From: Stenotrophomonas bentonitica | Lineage (GTDB): Bacteria > Pseudomonadota > Gammaproteobacteria > Xanthomonadales > Xanthomonadaceae | Direction: 5' to 3' | NCBI RefSeq assembly: GCF_002887735.1 | Contig: NZ_PKQP01000001.1 | Location: forward strand, 868,001-932,000 | DNA length: 64,000 bases | Shown: positions 28,017 to 38,398 of the stretch, in pieces | How the letters are laid out: each line of letters opens with the position of its first letter | Position numbering within the stretch: the first letter of the stretch is position 1 | Program-made: the position numbers and the translations under genes | The notes under the pieces: generated by a model | Told to the model about the DNA's origin: nothing | What the model saw: the letters and a program-made list of their open reading frames with translations, nothing else | Database searches by the model: none

Positions 28017-28694
28017 TCAGTTTCGTGCACGCGCCAGCATGGTCAGCCCGACGAGCCGCGAGACCACCAGGGCGACGTACATCACGCCTGAAAACTGCTC
28101 CAGCATTACCAATGCGCGCGCTTGGGAATGGATCGGCACGACGTCGCTCAACCCCACCCCGGACAACAAGCTGAAGCTGAGATAAAGCAGCTCCATCCAG
28201 GTCCTCAATTCGCTCTCGCTGGTTGCCACGAAACTGCCCGGGTACCACTGCTGGCAGACCGCGAACGCGAAGGCGAAGGCCCAGGCCAAAAGCGTGAACG
28301 TGGCGCCCGCAGCGAACAGTTCGTCACGGGTCACCTTGTGGTCCTGCAGCATGTAGGCAATCAGGCTGCCGGCCGTATAGAAATACAGCAGGCATTCGAG
28401 CAGCTGTGCGGTGGTGACCAGTGCCGGGCGCTCCAGCAGGGCGCCTGCAATGGAGAACACCACCGAGGGAATCGCCAGCACCAGCGCTACCCACATTCCA
28501 AGCGGACTGCGCCGCACCACCCACAGCGCCAGGCCGAGCACGGCGATGCCGAACGCGCCGAACAGCGCGCGGCTGGCGCCGGCCTCGTCCATCGCGGGGT
28601 AAAGCAGCACGCCCAGCAGCTGCACGGCCAACAACCAGGCCGAGGGATGCCGGCGCGCGATGGCCAGCCATTTGGTGCTGCGTGCTATCGCCAT
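28017..28694 (-). CDS. Ion-channel-like membrane protein (two-helix pore family)
   Basis: A 225-residue inner-membrane protein with about six hydrophobic segments. The last two flank a pore-like loop: WMELLYLSFSLLSGVGLSDVVP, then a helix ending VALVVSRLVGL. This matches the plan of Ion_trans_2 potassium channels, where the filter is usually TVGYGD preceded by threonine; here it reads SGVGLSD, which makes potassium selectivity doubtful. The ATG at 28694 is chosen because the longer frame begins in sequence overlapping the thiC 3' end. It is 97 bp downstream of thiC on the same strand. Confidence 0.75.
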   Translation of the reverse strand: MAIARSTKWLAIARRHPSAWLLAVQLLGVLLYPAMDEAGASRALFGAFGIAVLGLALWVVRRSPLGMWVALVLAIPSVVFSIAGALLERPALVTTAQLLECLLYFYTAGSLIAYMLQDHKVTRDELFAAGATFTLLAWAFAFAFAVCQQWYPGSFVATSESELRTWMELLYLSFSLLSGVGLSDVVPIHSQARALVMLEQFSGVMYVALVVSRLVGLTMLARARN

Positions 28695-28791
28695 TGTGCT
28701 CCCCCACCCCTGCCTGGTCGCGCCGAGCTTAGCCGGAATCGTGCGCGCGCCGGATGATGGCCGGGACGGCGTGCCCGCCCCGGCCGATGCG

Positions 28792-30768
<1,977 letters not shown>

Positions 30769-30798
30769 CTACGGCGCAGTGCATCAGCAATTGCGAAG

Positions 30799-30886
30799 CT
30801 TCCCTACGCCGGTATCAACCGGATCAGGTTCGAAGGGACTGTCTCAACCTTGGCCACTGGGCCGCGGTACCCCCGCTTCGGGGCGA
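30799..30886 (-). promoter_or_regulatory. TPP riboswitch (THI element) of thiC
   Basis: On the minus strand the sequence has the conserved TPP-aptamer parts in order: a GC-rich P2 region, TTGAGACAGT (usual CTGAGA, with the leading C replaced), CCCTTCGAACCTGATCCGG, and TACCGGCGTAGGGAAG. It lies 130 bp before the thiC start. TPP binding is expected to shut off thiC expression. The 3' boundary of the aptamer is the GGGAAG at 30799-30804. Confidence 0.95.
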
Positions 30887-31171
30887 ATTAGAGCACAAAG
30901 CGATGACCCTCGGCGCGCTGGGGCAGACCAACCAAGCTGCTTGGCCCTGGGTGTGAACAGCGTGCCGACATCCGATGCACTACCATGCTGCAGCGCGGTA
31001 TGCGGTGCGATCGGCGGTAGCGTCCCGATCACGCGCGCATTGCGCATTGTTCGACGCCATTGACGTCCGTACTGACCGGCCTCGACCGGCTTGATCCGCC
31101 CCAGTCGTTGCCGCCGTGCCGCTGGAGATTGCAAGCCTCGGCTCGCCCCTACTGATCGGAGACACGCCTGC

Positions 31172-32740
31172 ATGGTGTTCCGCATTTCCATCGCACTGGT
31201 CGCACTGCTGGTGCTGATCGCCGGCCTCGCGCCGGGCCCCTTCAACGAGGTCGTCCAGAGCGGCCTGTCTACCATCATCCGCAGTACCGGCTGGCTGTAC
31301 CTGCTGGTGGTGTTCATCACCCTGTCGTTCCTGATGTACCTGGCCTTCGGCCGCTTCGGTTCACTGCGCATCGGCGGCGAAGATGCCGAACCCGACTTCT
31401 CCAATGCGAGCTGGATGTCGATGCTGTTCGCGGCCGGCATGGGTATCGGCTTGGTGTTCTGGGGCGCGGCCGAGCCGATCTCGCATTTCGTGAAGCCACC
31501 GGAAGGGTTGGCCCCGCAAAGCATGGAGGCGGCGCGCGCATCGATGCGCTATGCGTTCTTCCATTGGGGCCTGCACCCCTGGGCGATCTACGCCCTGATC
31601 GGCCTGGCGATGGCGTGGTTCCAGTTCAACCGCAACGGCCGCGGGCTGATCAGTGATCTGCTGCAGCCGATCATCGGTGCGCATCACCGGGGCTGGATGG
31701 GCACTGTCGTCAACGTCGCTGCAGTGGTCGCCACCGCGATCGGTGTGGCAACGACGCTGGGCTTCGGCACGATCCAGATCGCGGCCGGCCTTGAGCGCGT
31801 GTTCGGTATCCAGGCCTCGGTACCCGTGCAGTTGACCATCATCGCGGTGGCGTTCGTGCTGTACATGGCCTCCACCACCAGTGGCGTGCACCGCGGCATC
31901 AAATGGCTCTCGAACTTCAACCTCGGCCTGGCGGCATTGCTGCTGGCGCTGATCCTGGTGCTGGGGCCGACCGGCTTCATCTTCGATACGTTCACCACCA
32001 CGATCGGCTCCTACCTCAATTCGCTGGTCACCATGAGCCTGCGCATGTCACCGTTCTCGGGCAGCACCTGGGTGGCGGACTGGACGATCTTCTACTGGGC
32101 CTGGTGGATTGCATGGGCACCGTTCGTGGGTTCGTTCATCGCGCGCGTCTCGCGTGGGCGCAGCATCCGCGAGTTCGTGCTGGGCGTGGTGATCGCACCG
32201 AGCGTGCTGGGCTTCCTGTGGTTCTCGGTATTCGGTGGCACGGCGCTGTGGTCGCAGATCTTCGGCCACGTGGATCTGGCCCAGGCGCTGGGCAATGGCT
32301 ACGAGACGGTGCTGTTCACGATGTTCGACAGCCTGCCGATGCCGACGGTGTTGTCGGTGATCGCGCTGGTATTGCTGATGATCTTCTTCGTGACCTCGGC
32401 CGATTCGGCGGTGCTGGTGCTGGCGACGATGTCGACGGAGGAGGCCGGCGATCCGCCGCTGGCGCGCCGGATGGTGTGGGGCGTGGCGATTGCGTTGATC
32501 GCGGGCGTGCTGCTGTTGGCCGGCGGCCTCAATGCGCTGCAGGGGATGATCACGATCGCGGCACTGCCGTTTGCGTTGTTGATGCTGGCGGTGATGTGGT
32601 CGTTGTACCGGGTACTGGATATGGAGCATGCGCTGCAGCGGCGCCGTGCGCAGCGCGCGCGGCGGTTGATGGACGAGTGGATCGAGCGGGAGATCGCGGC
32701 GCAGGAAGAAACGCGCGATGAGGCGGCTCGGGCGCCTTGA
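31172..32740 (+). CDS. BCCT family transporter (betaine/choline/carnitine type)
   Basis: A secondary transporter of 522 residues with 12 predicted membrane helices. The family sequence GMGIGLVFWGAAEPISHFV (glycine-rich helix of the binding site) is present, as is FFHWGLHPWAIYALIGLAMA. The tryptophan-rich stretch TIFYWAWWIAWAPFVGSFI corresponds to the substrate aromatic box. FVTSADSAVLVL is close to the usual SADSGT motif. Substrates in this family are quaternary amines such as glycine betaine, taken up for osmoprotection. The glycine-rich helix gives no certain coupling-ion prediction. No regulator lies beside it. I start at 31172 because it begins the first helix. Confidence 0.92.
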   Translation: MVFRISIALVALLVLIAGLAPGPFNEVVQSGLSTIIRSTGWLYLLVVFITLSFLMYLAFGRFGSLRIGGEDAEPDFSNASWMSMLFAAGMGIGLVFWGAAEPISHFVKPPEGLAPQSMEAARASMRYAFFHWGLHPWAIYALIGLAMAWFQFNRNGRGLISDLLQPIIGAHHRGWMGTVVNVAAVVATAIGVATTLGFGTIQIAAGLERVFGIQASVPVQLTIIAVAFVLYMASTTSGVHRGIKWLSNFNLGLAALLLALILVLGPTGFIFDTFTTTIGSYLNSLVTMSLRMSPFSGSTWVADWTIFYWAWWIAWAPFVGSFIARVSRGRSIREFVLGVVIAPSVLGFLWFSVFGGTALWSQIFGHVDLAQALGNGYETVLFTMFDSLPMPTVLSVIALVLLMIFFVTSADSAVLVLATMSTEEAGDPPLARRMVWGVAIALIAGVLLLAGGLNALQGMITIAALPFALLMLAVMWSLYRVLDMEHALQRRRAQRARRLMDEWIEREIAAQEETRDEAARAP

Positions 32741-32839
32741 GCTGAACGCTTGGAGCGTCCCGCCTTCCGGGCTATCGGTGGGCGGGACGGGTGGGTTGCA
32801 GCGATGACCTGATGCATCGGGTCATCGCTGAGTGAGAGG

Positions 32840-32862
32840 AGCCACGCATGGCGTGGCTCTAC
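32840..32862 (-). repeat. SMAG-type REP
   Basis: On the minus strand the GTAG head is followed by AGCCACGCCATGCGTGGCT, a palindrome around CATG. The same sequence occurs at 58751-58775 next to the RAYT gene. Confidence 0.85.
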
Positions 32863-32951
32863 CCCTTCGGCCGTGTTCGCTTTTGCCATGCGCACCGCCC
32901 CCCCCCCGCAGCGCCAAAGCGTCCTGCTCTACGCTCTGCTCTGCTCTGCGC

Positions 32952-32977
32952 TAGTGCCGACCAACGGTCGGCACTAC
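32952..32977 (-). repeat. GTAG-headed REP of a second subfamily
   Basis: On the minus strand GTAGTGCCGACC and its complement GGTCGGCACTA enclose a GTT loop, an almost perfect palindrome of 25 bp. It differs from the CCACGC-type copy 90 bp away, so two REP subfamilies are mixed here, at the 3' ends of convergent genes. Confidence 0.82.
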
Positions 32978-32993
32978 GGAGAGTGCGAGAAAA

Positions 32994-34742
32994 TCAGTAG
33001 CCCGCCGCCTGCCCATCCTTGCGGCTTTCCGACGCCCCGTAATACACCCCGGTCTCCGGATCACGCAGGATCGCCTGATACCCGCCATACGGGCCATCCG
33101 CAAAAACAACACGGTGGCCCTTGCGCATCAGCGCCCGCACCGTCGCGTATGGGAAGCCCGTTTCCAGATTCACTTCGCCGCCATCACTCATCGCCGTCGC
33201 CTGGCCGGTCGGCTCGGTCGAGCCCTCGTGCTGGATGCGCGGCGCATCGCCGGCCTCCTGCAGATTCATCCCGAAGTCGACCATGTTCATCACGATCTGC
33301 GCATGGCCCTGCGGCTGCATCGCACCGCCCATCACCCCGAAGCTCATCCACGGCTTGCCATCCTTGGTCACGAACCCCGGAATGATCGTCTGGAACGGAC
33401 GCTTGCCCGGTGCATACCCGTTCGGGTGATCCTTCTGCAGCACGAACATCTCGCCACGGTCCTGCAGAATGAAGCCCAGGCCCGGAGGCGCCATGCCACT
33501 GCCCATGCCGCGGTAGTTGGACTGGATCAGCGAGACCATCATGCCGTCGGCATCGGCCACGGTCATGTAGATCGTGTCGCCTTCCTGCAGCTGCTTGGGC
33601 GTGCCCGGCTGCACTTCGCTCAGCGCCTTGTCCATCGAGATCAGCTTGCGGCGCTCGGCGGCGTAACCCTTGGAAATCAGCCGGTCGACCGGGGCCGGAT
33701 GGAACGCCGGGTCGGTGTAGAAGCGCGCGCGGTCGGCGAAGGCCAGCTTCTTGGCCTCCACGAACAGGTGCACGTGTTCGGGTGAGCCAAAGGGAATGCT
33801 GGAGAAGTCGTAGCCTTCGAGCACATTGAGGATCTGCAGCGCCGCGATGCCCTGGCTGTTCGGGGGCAGCTCCCACACGTCATAGCCGCGGTAGTTGCTG
33901 CTGACCGGCTCCACCCACTCGCCGTGGTGGCTCGCCATGTCGTCATAGCTCAGGTAGCCGCCGTTGGCCTTGAAGTAGGTGCCGATGGTGCGGGCGATGT
34001 CGCCCTTGTAGAAGGCATCGCGCCCGCCCTGGGCGATCTGCTCAAGGGTGTGGGCCAGGTTCGGGTTCTTCCACATCTCGCCCTTGCGCGGGGCATGGCC
34101 GTTGATCGTGAACTGCTCGGTGAAGCCAGGATACTTGGACAGTCGCGGCACCGAGCGGTCCCAGTAGTAGGCGATGACCTCGGCGACCGGGTGGCCTTCG
34201 CGGGCGTAGTGGATCGCCGGGGCCAGGTTGTCGGCCATCGGCTTGCGGCCGAAACGGTCATGCAGGGCGAACCAGCCGTCCACCGCGCCGGGCACCGAGA
34301 CCGGCAGCGGGCCGGTGGCGGGGATTTCCTTCAGGCCGCGCCGCTGGAACTCGGCCAGGGTCAGCGACTTGGGCGAGCGCCCCGAGCCGTTGTAGCCATA
34401 CAGCTTCTCAGTTTTGGGGTCCCAGACGATCGCGAACAGGTCGCCACCGACGCCATTGCCGGTCGGCTCCATCAGGCCGAGGGCAGCGTTGGCGGCGATC
34501 GCGGCATCCACGGCCGAGCCACCGGACTTCATCACGTCCAGGGCGATCTGCGTGGCCAGGGGCTGGGAGGTGGCGGCCATCGCGTGCGGGGCGATCACCT
34601 CCGAGCGGGTGGCAAAGGTATGGCCGGTGATCCGGTCTGCGGCGATCGCCGCGGCGGGCAGCGTGGACAGCAGGGCGGCGGCGAGCAGGCCGCAGGCGAG
34701 GCGTGGGGACACGGGGGAATTCCTGAAGGGTGGTAGCGACAT
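32994..34742 (-). CDS. ggt: Gamma-glutamyltransferase
   Basis: Periplasmic enzyme that cleaves the gamma-glutamyl bond of glutathione and transfers glutamate. The 582-residue precursor has a signal peptide (ALLSTLPAAAIAA) and processes itself into two subunits. The predicted new N-terminus and nucleophile is Thr390 in GDTIYMTVADADG, which aligns with TTHYSVVDKDG of the E. coli enzyme. NGVGGDLFAIVWD and the NSQGIAALQ segment are conserved. I chose 34742 because it directly precedes the signal peptide. It is convergent with the BCCT gene, and its promoter region borders the ilv leader. Confidence 0.94.
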   Translation of the reverse strand: MSLPPFRNSPVSPRLACGLLAAALLSTLPAAAIAADRITGHTFATRSEVIAPHAMAATSQPLATQIALDVMKSGGSAVDAAIAANAALGLMEPTGNGVGGDLFAIVWDPKTEKLYGYNGSGRSPKSLTLAEFQRRGLKEIPATGPLPVSVPGAVDGWFALHDRFGRKPMADNLAPAIHYAREGHPVAEVIAYYWDRSVPRLSKYPGFTEQFTINGHAPRKGEMWKNPNLAHTLEQIAQGGRDAFYKGDIARTIGTYFKANGGYLSYDDMASHHGEWVEPVSSNYRGYDVWELPPNSQGIAALQILNVLEGYDFSSIPFGSPEHVHLFVEAKKLAFADRARFYTDPAFHPAPVDRLISKGYAAERRKLISMDKALSEVQPGTPKQLQEGDTIYMTVADADGMMVSLIQSNYRGMGSGMAPPGLGFILQDRGEMFVLQKDHPNGYAPGKRPFQTIIPGFVTKDGKPWMSFGVMGGAMQPQGHAQIVMNMVDFGMNLQEAGDAPRIQHEGSTEPTGQATAMSDGGEVNLETGFPYATVRALMRKGHRVVFADGPYGGYQAILRDPETGVYYGASESRKDGQAAGY

Positions 34743-34942
34743 CGATGGTGGCGGCAGATGGCCTGTGATGACATCCCACAATGGTCATGTACCGGGGTGG
34801 AAATCGGCCCCGGATCCGCGCAATCGGCAGCGCCAAAATACTGAATTCCGGTTCACCGGAACGCTTTCAGCCGCAACCATCCTTGTCTGGCGGGGCATTG
34901 CGGTGGATGCAGACGAAACCGATGGAAATTGTCCTGCCAGGG

Positions 34943-34979
34943 TTGACACCGCCAAAACCCGTGTGGTTTTCTCGATCTC
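34943..34979 (+). promoter_or_regulatory. Probable sigma-70 promoter of the ilv-leu operon
   Basis: TTGACA is at 34943-34948, a perfect -35. The -10 region near 34965-34971 (GGTTTTC) is poor. With usual spacing, transcription would start close to 34978, at or just before the ATG of the leader peptide at 34980, which has no purine-rich ribosome-binding site. The leader peptide may therefore be translated from a leaderless or nearly leaderless RNA. Confidence 0.55.
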
Positions 34980-35105
34980 ATGTTGCAGCGCACAGCCACC
35001 CGCGAATCCATCCAGCACGCCGACCCCGGCGCGGCCGCGATCCATTCGCTTCTCGTCCTCGTACTTATTACCCAACCAACAGGTGCGGGACGGACCGGCG
35101 TGTAA
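34980..35105 (+). CDS. ilv leader peptide
   Basis: A 41-codon ORF whose codons 23-30 read SLLVLVLI, three Leu, two Val, one further Leu and one Ile in a run, the products of the operon downstream. It ends at TAA 35103-35105, 25 bp before an intrinsic terminator. This is the structure of a translational attenuator: starvation for any of the three amino acids stalls the ribosome on these codons. The segment GGTGCGGG at 35082-35089, after the control codons, can pair with CCCGCACC at 35132-35139, the left arm of the terminator, and so prevent its formation. Vitreschak and co-workers predicted this type of leader in proteobacteria. Confidence 0.88.
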   Translation: MLQRTATRESIQHADPGAAAIHSLLVLVLITQPTGAGRTGV

Positions 35106-35130
35106 GCAAGACTGCCAGGTATCCATCAAA

Positions 35131-35159
35131 ACCCGCACCCGACCAGGTGCGGGTTTTTT
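35131..35159 (+). terminator. Attenuator terminator of the ilv leader
   Basis: ACCCGCACC (35131-35139) and GGTGCGGGT (35146-35154) form a perfect 9-bp stem around CGACCA, followed by five more T residues. It competes with the antiterminator formed by 35082-35089 with 35132-35139. Confidence 0.92.
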
Positions 35160-35209
35160 CGTTTCAGAACCCTTTGTTTTCCATCCTCCCCTCCGAGTTG
35201 CCTTCCACC

Positions 35210-35329
35210 ATGACCCGCCAGCCCGCCCCGAGCCAGCCGACGCCCACCGCCCCCACGGCGGGTGCGTTCGCGTGTGGTCGCGGCCAGGCCGGTGCCACCC
35301 CTTCCCCTGATGGGCCGACGCGTCGCTGA
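35210..35329 (+). CDS. Second small ORF in the ilvC leader (possible second leader peptide)
   Basis: A 39-codon ORF from ATG 35210 to TGA 35327-35329. It is rich in proline (8), threonine (6) and alanine; codons 10-16 read PTPTAPT. The stop codon lies in the loop of the second terminator, so a ribosome finishing this ORF would cover the hairpin. A weak GAG at about 35194 is the only ribosome-binding signal. Threonine is the substrate of IlvA encoded downstream, which makes a threonine-sensing leader conceivable, but this is inference. It may instead be a chance ORF. Confidence 0.45.
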   Translation: MTRQPAPSQPTPTAPTAGAFACGRGQAGATPSPDGPTRR

Positions 35330-35350
35330 CCGTCGGCCCTCTTTTTTCTT
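35312..35350 (+). terminator. Second terminator before ilvC
   Basis: GGGCCGACG (35312-35320) pairs perfectly with CGTCGGCCC (35331-35339) around a 10-base loop, followed by TCTTTTTTCTT. It lies only 20 bp before the ilvC start and 150 bp after the first attenuator. GCCGACG at 35236-35242 repeats part of the left arm and could pair with the right arm instead. Confidence 0.9.
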
Positions 35351-35370
35351 GCCTCCAAAGGACCTCCCCC

Positions 35371-36345
35371 ATGAGCACCAACGACCTGCCCCAGATCAAG
35401 ATCGCTGTTGTCGGCTACGGCAGCCAGGGCCGCGCGCACGCGCTGAATCTGCGTGAATCCGGTTTCGATGTCGTCGTCGGGCTGCGCCCGGGCGGTCCGA
35501 CCGAGGTCAAGGCACAGGCCGACGGCTTCACCGTCAAAGCCCCGTCCGAAGCGGTGAAGGATGCCGATCTGGTCGCGGTGCTGACCCCGGACATGGTGCA
35601 GAAGAAGCTCTACGAAGACGTGCTCGCACCGAACATGAAACAGGGCGCGGTGCTGCTGTTCGCGCATGGCCTGAACGTCCACTTCGACATGATCACCCCG
35701 CGCGAGGATCTGGACGTGGTGCTGGTCGCACCGAAGGGCCCGGGTGCGCTGGTCCGTCGCGAGTATGAAATCGGCCGCGGCGTGCCGTGCATCTGGGCGG
35801 TCTACCAGGACAAGAGTGGCAAGGCCGCCGAGTTCGCGCTGGCTTACGCCGGTGGTCTGGGCGGCGCGCGCGCCAACCTGATCCAGACCACCTTCAAGGA
35901 AGAGACCGAGACCGATCTGTTCGGCGAACAGGCCGTGCTGTGCGGCGGTGCTTCGGCACTGGTCCAGGCCGGGTTCGAAACCCTGGTCGAAGCCGGCTAT
36001 CAGCCGGAAATCGCCTATTACGAAGTACTTCACGAATTGAAGCTGATCGTGGATCTGTTCTACGAAGGCGGCATCACCCGCATGCTGGAATTCATCTCCG
36101 AGACCGCGCAGTACGGCGACTACGTCAGCGGCCCGCGCGTCATCGATGCCGGTACCAAGGCGCGCATGAAGGACGTACTGACCGACATCCAGAACGGCAC
36201 CTTCACCAAGAACTGGGTGGCCGAGTACGAAGCGGGCCTGCCGAACTACAACAAGTTCAAGCAGGCCGACCTGGAGCACCCGATCGAGAAGGTAGGCAAG
36301 GAACTGCGCGCCAAGATGGTCTGGTTGCAAAGTCAAGCCGCGTAA
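35371..36345 (+). CDS. ilvC: Ketol-acid reductoisomerase (class I)
   Basis: Second step of valine and isoleucine synthesis: isomerises and reduces acetolactate or acetohydroxybutyrate with NADPH and Mg2+. The 324 residues are typical of the short class I enzyme. [13 protein letters not shown] at 15-27 is the nucleotide-binding loop. [14 protein letters not shown] and the C-terminal knotted domain with [19 protein letters not shown] (metal-binding Asp and Glu) and [19 protein letters not shown] follow. GGAC at about 35360 precedes the ATG. It is the first structural gene of the operon; ilvG starts 39 bp after its stop. Confidence 0.97.
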   Translation: MSTNDLPQIKIAVVGYGSQGRAHALNLRESGFDVVVGLRPGGPTEVKAQADGFTVKAPSEAVKDADLVAVLTPDMVQKKLYEDVLAPNMKQGAVLLFAHGLNVHFDMITPREDLDVVLVAPKGPGALVRREYEIGRGVPCIWAVYQDKSGKAAEFALAYAGGLGGARANLIQTTFKEETETDLFGEQAVLCGGASALVQAGFETLVEAGYQPEIAYYEVLHELKLIVDLFYEGGITRMLEFISETAQYGDYVSGPRVIDAGTKARMKDVLTDIQNGTFTKNWVAEYEAGLPNYNKFKQADLEHPIEKVGKELRAKMVWLQSQAA

Positions 36346-36384
36346 ACGCGCGGCTCCCCCACCCGCTTTCGTAAAGGTCACCGC

Positions 36385-38118
36385 ATGAACACCTCCGCAC
36401 ACAGCACCGCGCCCCGCAACGGCGCACGCTGGTTGACGCAGGCCCTGGAAGCCGAGGGCGTGCATACGCTGTTCGGCTATCCGGGCGGCACCATCATGCC
36501 GTTCTACGACGCCCTGGTGGATTCCGGGCTGAAGCACATCCTGGTCCGCCACGAGCAGGGCGCCGCCCTGGCTGCCAACGGCTTCGCCCGCGCCAGTGGC
36601 CGGGTCGGCGTCTGCGTCGCCACCTCCGGCCCGGGCGCCTCCAACCTGGTCACCGGCATCGCCGATGCGATGCTGGATTCGGTGCCGATGGTCTGCATCA
36701 CCGGCCAGGTCGCCACCCCGCTGCTGGGCACCGACGCGTTCCAGGAACTGGACGTGTTCGGGCTGACCCTGCCGATCGTCAAGCACAGCTGGCTGGTGCG
36801 CTCGGTCGATGACCTGCCGCAGGTGGTCGCCGATGCGTTCCGGATCGCCCGCGAGGGTCGCCCGGGTCCGGTGCTGATCGATCTGCCCAAGGACGTGCAG
36901 GTCGCCGATGCGTCGCATCTGCCCGACCACGTCCCCTCCACCGTGGTGGCACCGCCTGCGCCGCAGGACGAGGCCATCGCGCACGCCATCGCCGCCATCG
37001 CCGAGGCCGAGAAGCCGGTGATCTATGCCGGTGGTGGCGTGGCGCTGGGCGATGCGGTGGAGGACTTCCGTGCCTTCGTCGAGGCCACGGCGATCCCGAC
37101 CGTGCTGACCCTGCGCGGGCTGGGTGCGCTGCCGCCGCAGCATCCGCACTACCTGGGCATGCTGGGCATGCACGGTACCCGCGCGGCCAACATGGCGGTG
37201 CAGGAAAGCGATCTGCTGGTGGTGGTCGGCGCCCGTTTCGATGACCGCGCCACCGGCAAGTTGAACGAGTTCGCTCCGTTTGCGCGCGTCGTGCATATCG
37301 ATGCCGACGCGTACGAGATCTCCAAGCTGCGCACCGCCGACATCGCGGTGCCGGGCAACGTGGGTACGGCGCTGCGCGCCCTGACCGCCGCGGCCACCGC
37401 CCCGGCCACGCAGGAGGCCTGGGCGAAGCGCTGCCAGGGCCATCGTGAACGCTTCGCGCCGCGCTACGACGCACCGGGCAAGCACATCTATGCACCGGCG
37501 CTGCTGAAGCGCCTGAGCGAACTGGCCCCGAGCGACGCGATCATCGCCTGCGATGTCGGCCAGCATCAGATGTGGGTCGCCCAGCACTGCCGCTTCAACC
37601 ACCCACGCAACCACCTGACCAGCGGCGCGCTGGGCACCATGGGCTTCGGCCTGCCGGCAGCGATGGGCGCGCAGTTCGCCTGCCCCGACCGCACCGTGGT
37701 GCTGGTCTCCGGCGATGGCAGTTTCATGATGAACGTGCAGGAGCTGGTCACCATCGCCCGCTGCCGCCTGCCGGTGAAGATCGTGCTGCTGGACAACAGC
37801 TCGCTGGGCATGGTCCGCCAGTGGCAGGAGCTGTTCTTCGCCGAGCGCTACAGCGAGATCGATCTGTCCGACAACCCGGACTTCGCTGCGCTGGCGCAGG
37901 TATTCGGCATTCCGGCCACGCGTATCGAAGCACGTGACGATGTCGAAGGTGGCCTGGCCGCGATGCTGGCCCAGCCCGGCCCGGCGCTGCTGCATGTGGC
38001 CATCGATGCCCGTGCCAACGTGTGGCCGCTGGTGCCGCCCAACAACGCCAACAGCACGATGCTGGAAAGCAACCCCGCCCATCAGTCCCAGGAGTTCCCC
38101 AATGCAATACCGGCTTGA
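36385..38118 (+). CDS. ilvG: Acetolactate synthase large subunit
   Basis: Thiamine-diphosphate enzyme that condenses pyruvate with pyruvate or 2-oxobutyrate, the first shared step of the pathway. The 577 residues include the catalytic glutamate in LVRHEQGAALAANGFARASG, the middle domain around residues 200-330, and the ThDP/Mg motif GDGSFMMNVQEL through DNSSLGMVRQWQELFF. Two subunit types exist; the partner is the adjacent ilvM. The 3' end overlaps ilvM by 17 bp, which suggests coupled synthesis in a fixed ratio. Symbol ilvG is used because of the IlvM-type partner. Confidence 0.95.
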   Translation: MNTSAHSTAPRNGARWLTQALEAEGVHTLFGYPGGTIMPFYDALVDSGLKHILVRHEQGAALAANGFARASGRVGVCVATSGPGASNLVTGIADAMLDSVPMVCITGQVATPLLGTDAFQELDVFGLTLPIVKHSWLVRSVDDLPQVVADAFRIAREGRPGPVLIDLPKDVQVADASHLPDHVPSTVVAPPAPQDEAIAHAIAAIAEAEKPVIYAGGGVALGDAVEDFRAFVEATAIPTVLTLRGLGALPPQHPHYLGMLGMHGTRAANMAVQESDLLVVVGARFDDRATGKLNEFAPFARVVHIDADAYEISKLRTADIAVPGNVGTALRALTAAATAPATQEAWAKRCQGHRERFAPRYDAPGKHIYAPALLKRLSELAPSDAIIACDVGQHQMWVAQHCRFNHPRNHLTSGALGTMGFGLPAAMGAQFACPDRTVVLVSGDGSFMMNVQELVTIARCRLPVKIVLLDNSSLGMVRQWQELFFAERYSEIDLSDNPDFAALAQVFGIPATRIEARDDVEGGLAAMLAQPGPALLHVAIDARANVWPLVPPNNANSTMLESNPAHQSQEFPNAIPA

Positions 38119-38356
38119 CCTGGTGCTGACCCCGGCCGAAGGCGCGCTGCTGCGCGTGATCGGCATGGCCGAACGCCGCGGCTTCGCGCCGCGCGCGATC
38201 GCCGGCGCGCCCAATGCCGCCGACGATGGCCGCTGGCACCTGCAGCTGGTGGTGGACAGCACCCGTCCACCGGAAACGCTGCGCCGCCAGATCGAGAAGA
38301 TCTACGACTGTGTTTCGGTGCGCATCAGCGCACTGGAACCCGGAGTATCCGCATGA
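38102..38356 (+). CDS. ilvM: Acetolactate synthase small subunit, IlvM type
   Basis: An 84-residue regulatory subunit with one ACT domain: MQYRLDLVLTPAEGALLRVI, then FAPRAIAGAP and LQLVVDSTRPPETLRRQIEK. IlvM types are half the size of IlvN/IlvH and are often insensitive to valine. The ATG at 38102 is inside the ilvG 3' end, and the TGA overlaps a following ATG (ATGA) that opens a 63-codon frame of no clear meaning. Position between ilvG and ilvA supports the call. Confidence 0.9.
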   Translation: MQYRLDLVLTPAEGALLRVIGMAERRGFAPRAIAGAPNAADDGRWHLQLVVDSTRPPETLRRQIEKIYDCVSVRISALEPGVSA

Positions 38357-38398
38357 ACGCCCGCACCGCTGCATCGGTGCCGGTACGGAGGTGCCTTC

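Larger units (their letters stand above)
32741..32993. other. Intergenic region between convergent genes, with two REPs
   Basis: Between the BCCT gene and ggt. It contains a GC hairpin, CGTCCCGCC near 32757 pairing with GGGCGGGACG near 32783, lacking a T run; two REP elements (listed separately); and a low-complexity CTCTGCTCTGCTCTGC stretch near 32933-32948. I find no gene. Confidence 0.6.

Noticed and set aside
31091..31171. N-terminal extension of the BCCT transporter
   Set aside because: Arg/Cys-rich residues unlike the family; the ATG at 31172 directly opens the first membrane helix.
35164..38262. 1032-codon minus-strand frame opposite ilvC and ilvG
   Set aside because: It covers two well-defined genes and the attenuator; no signal or domain.
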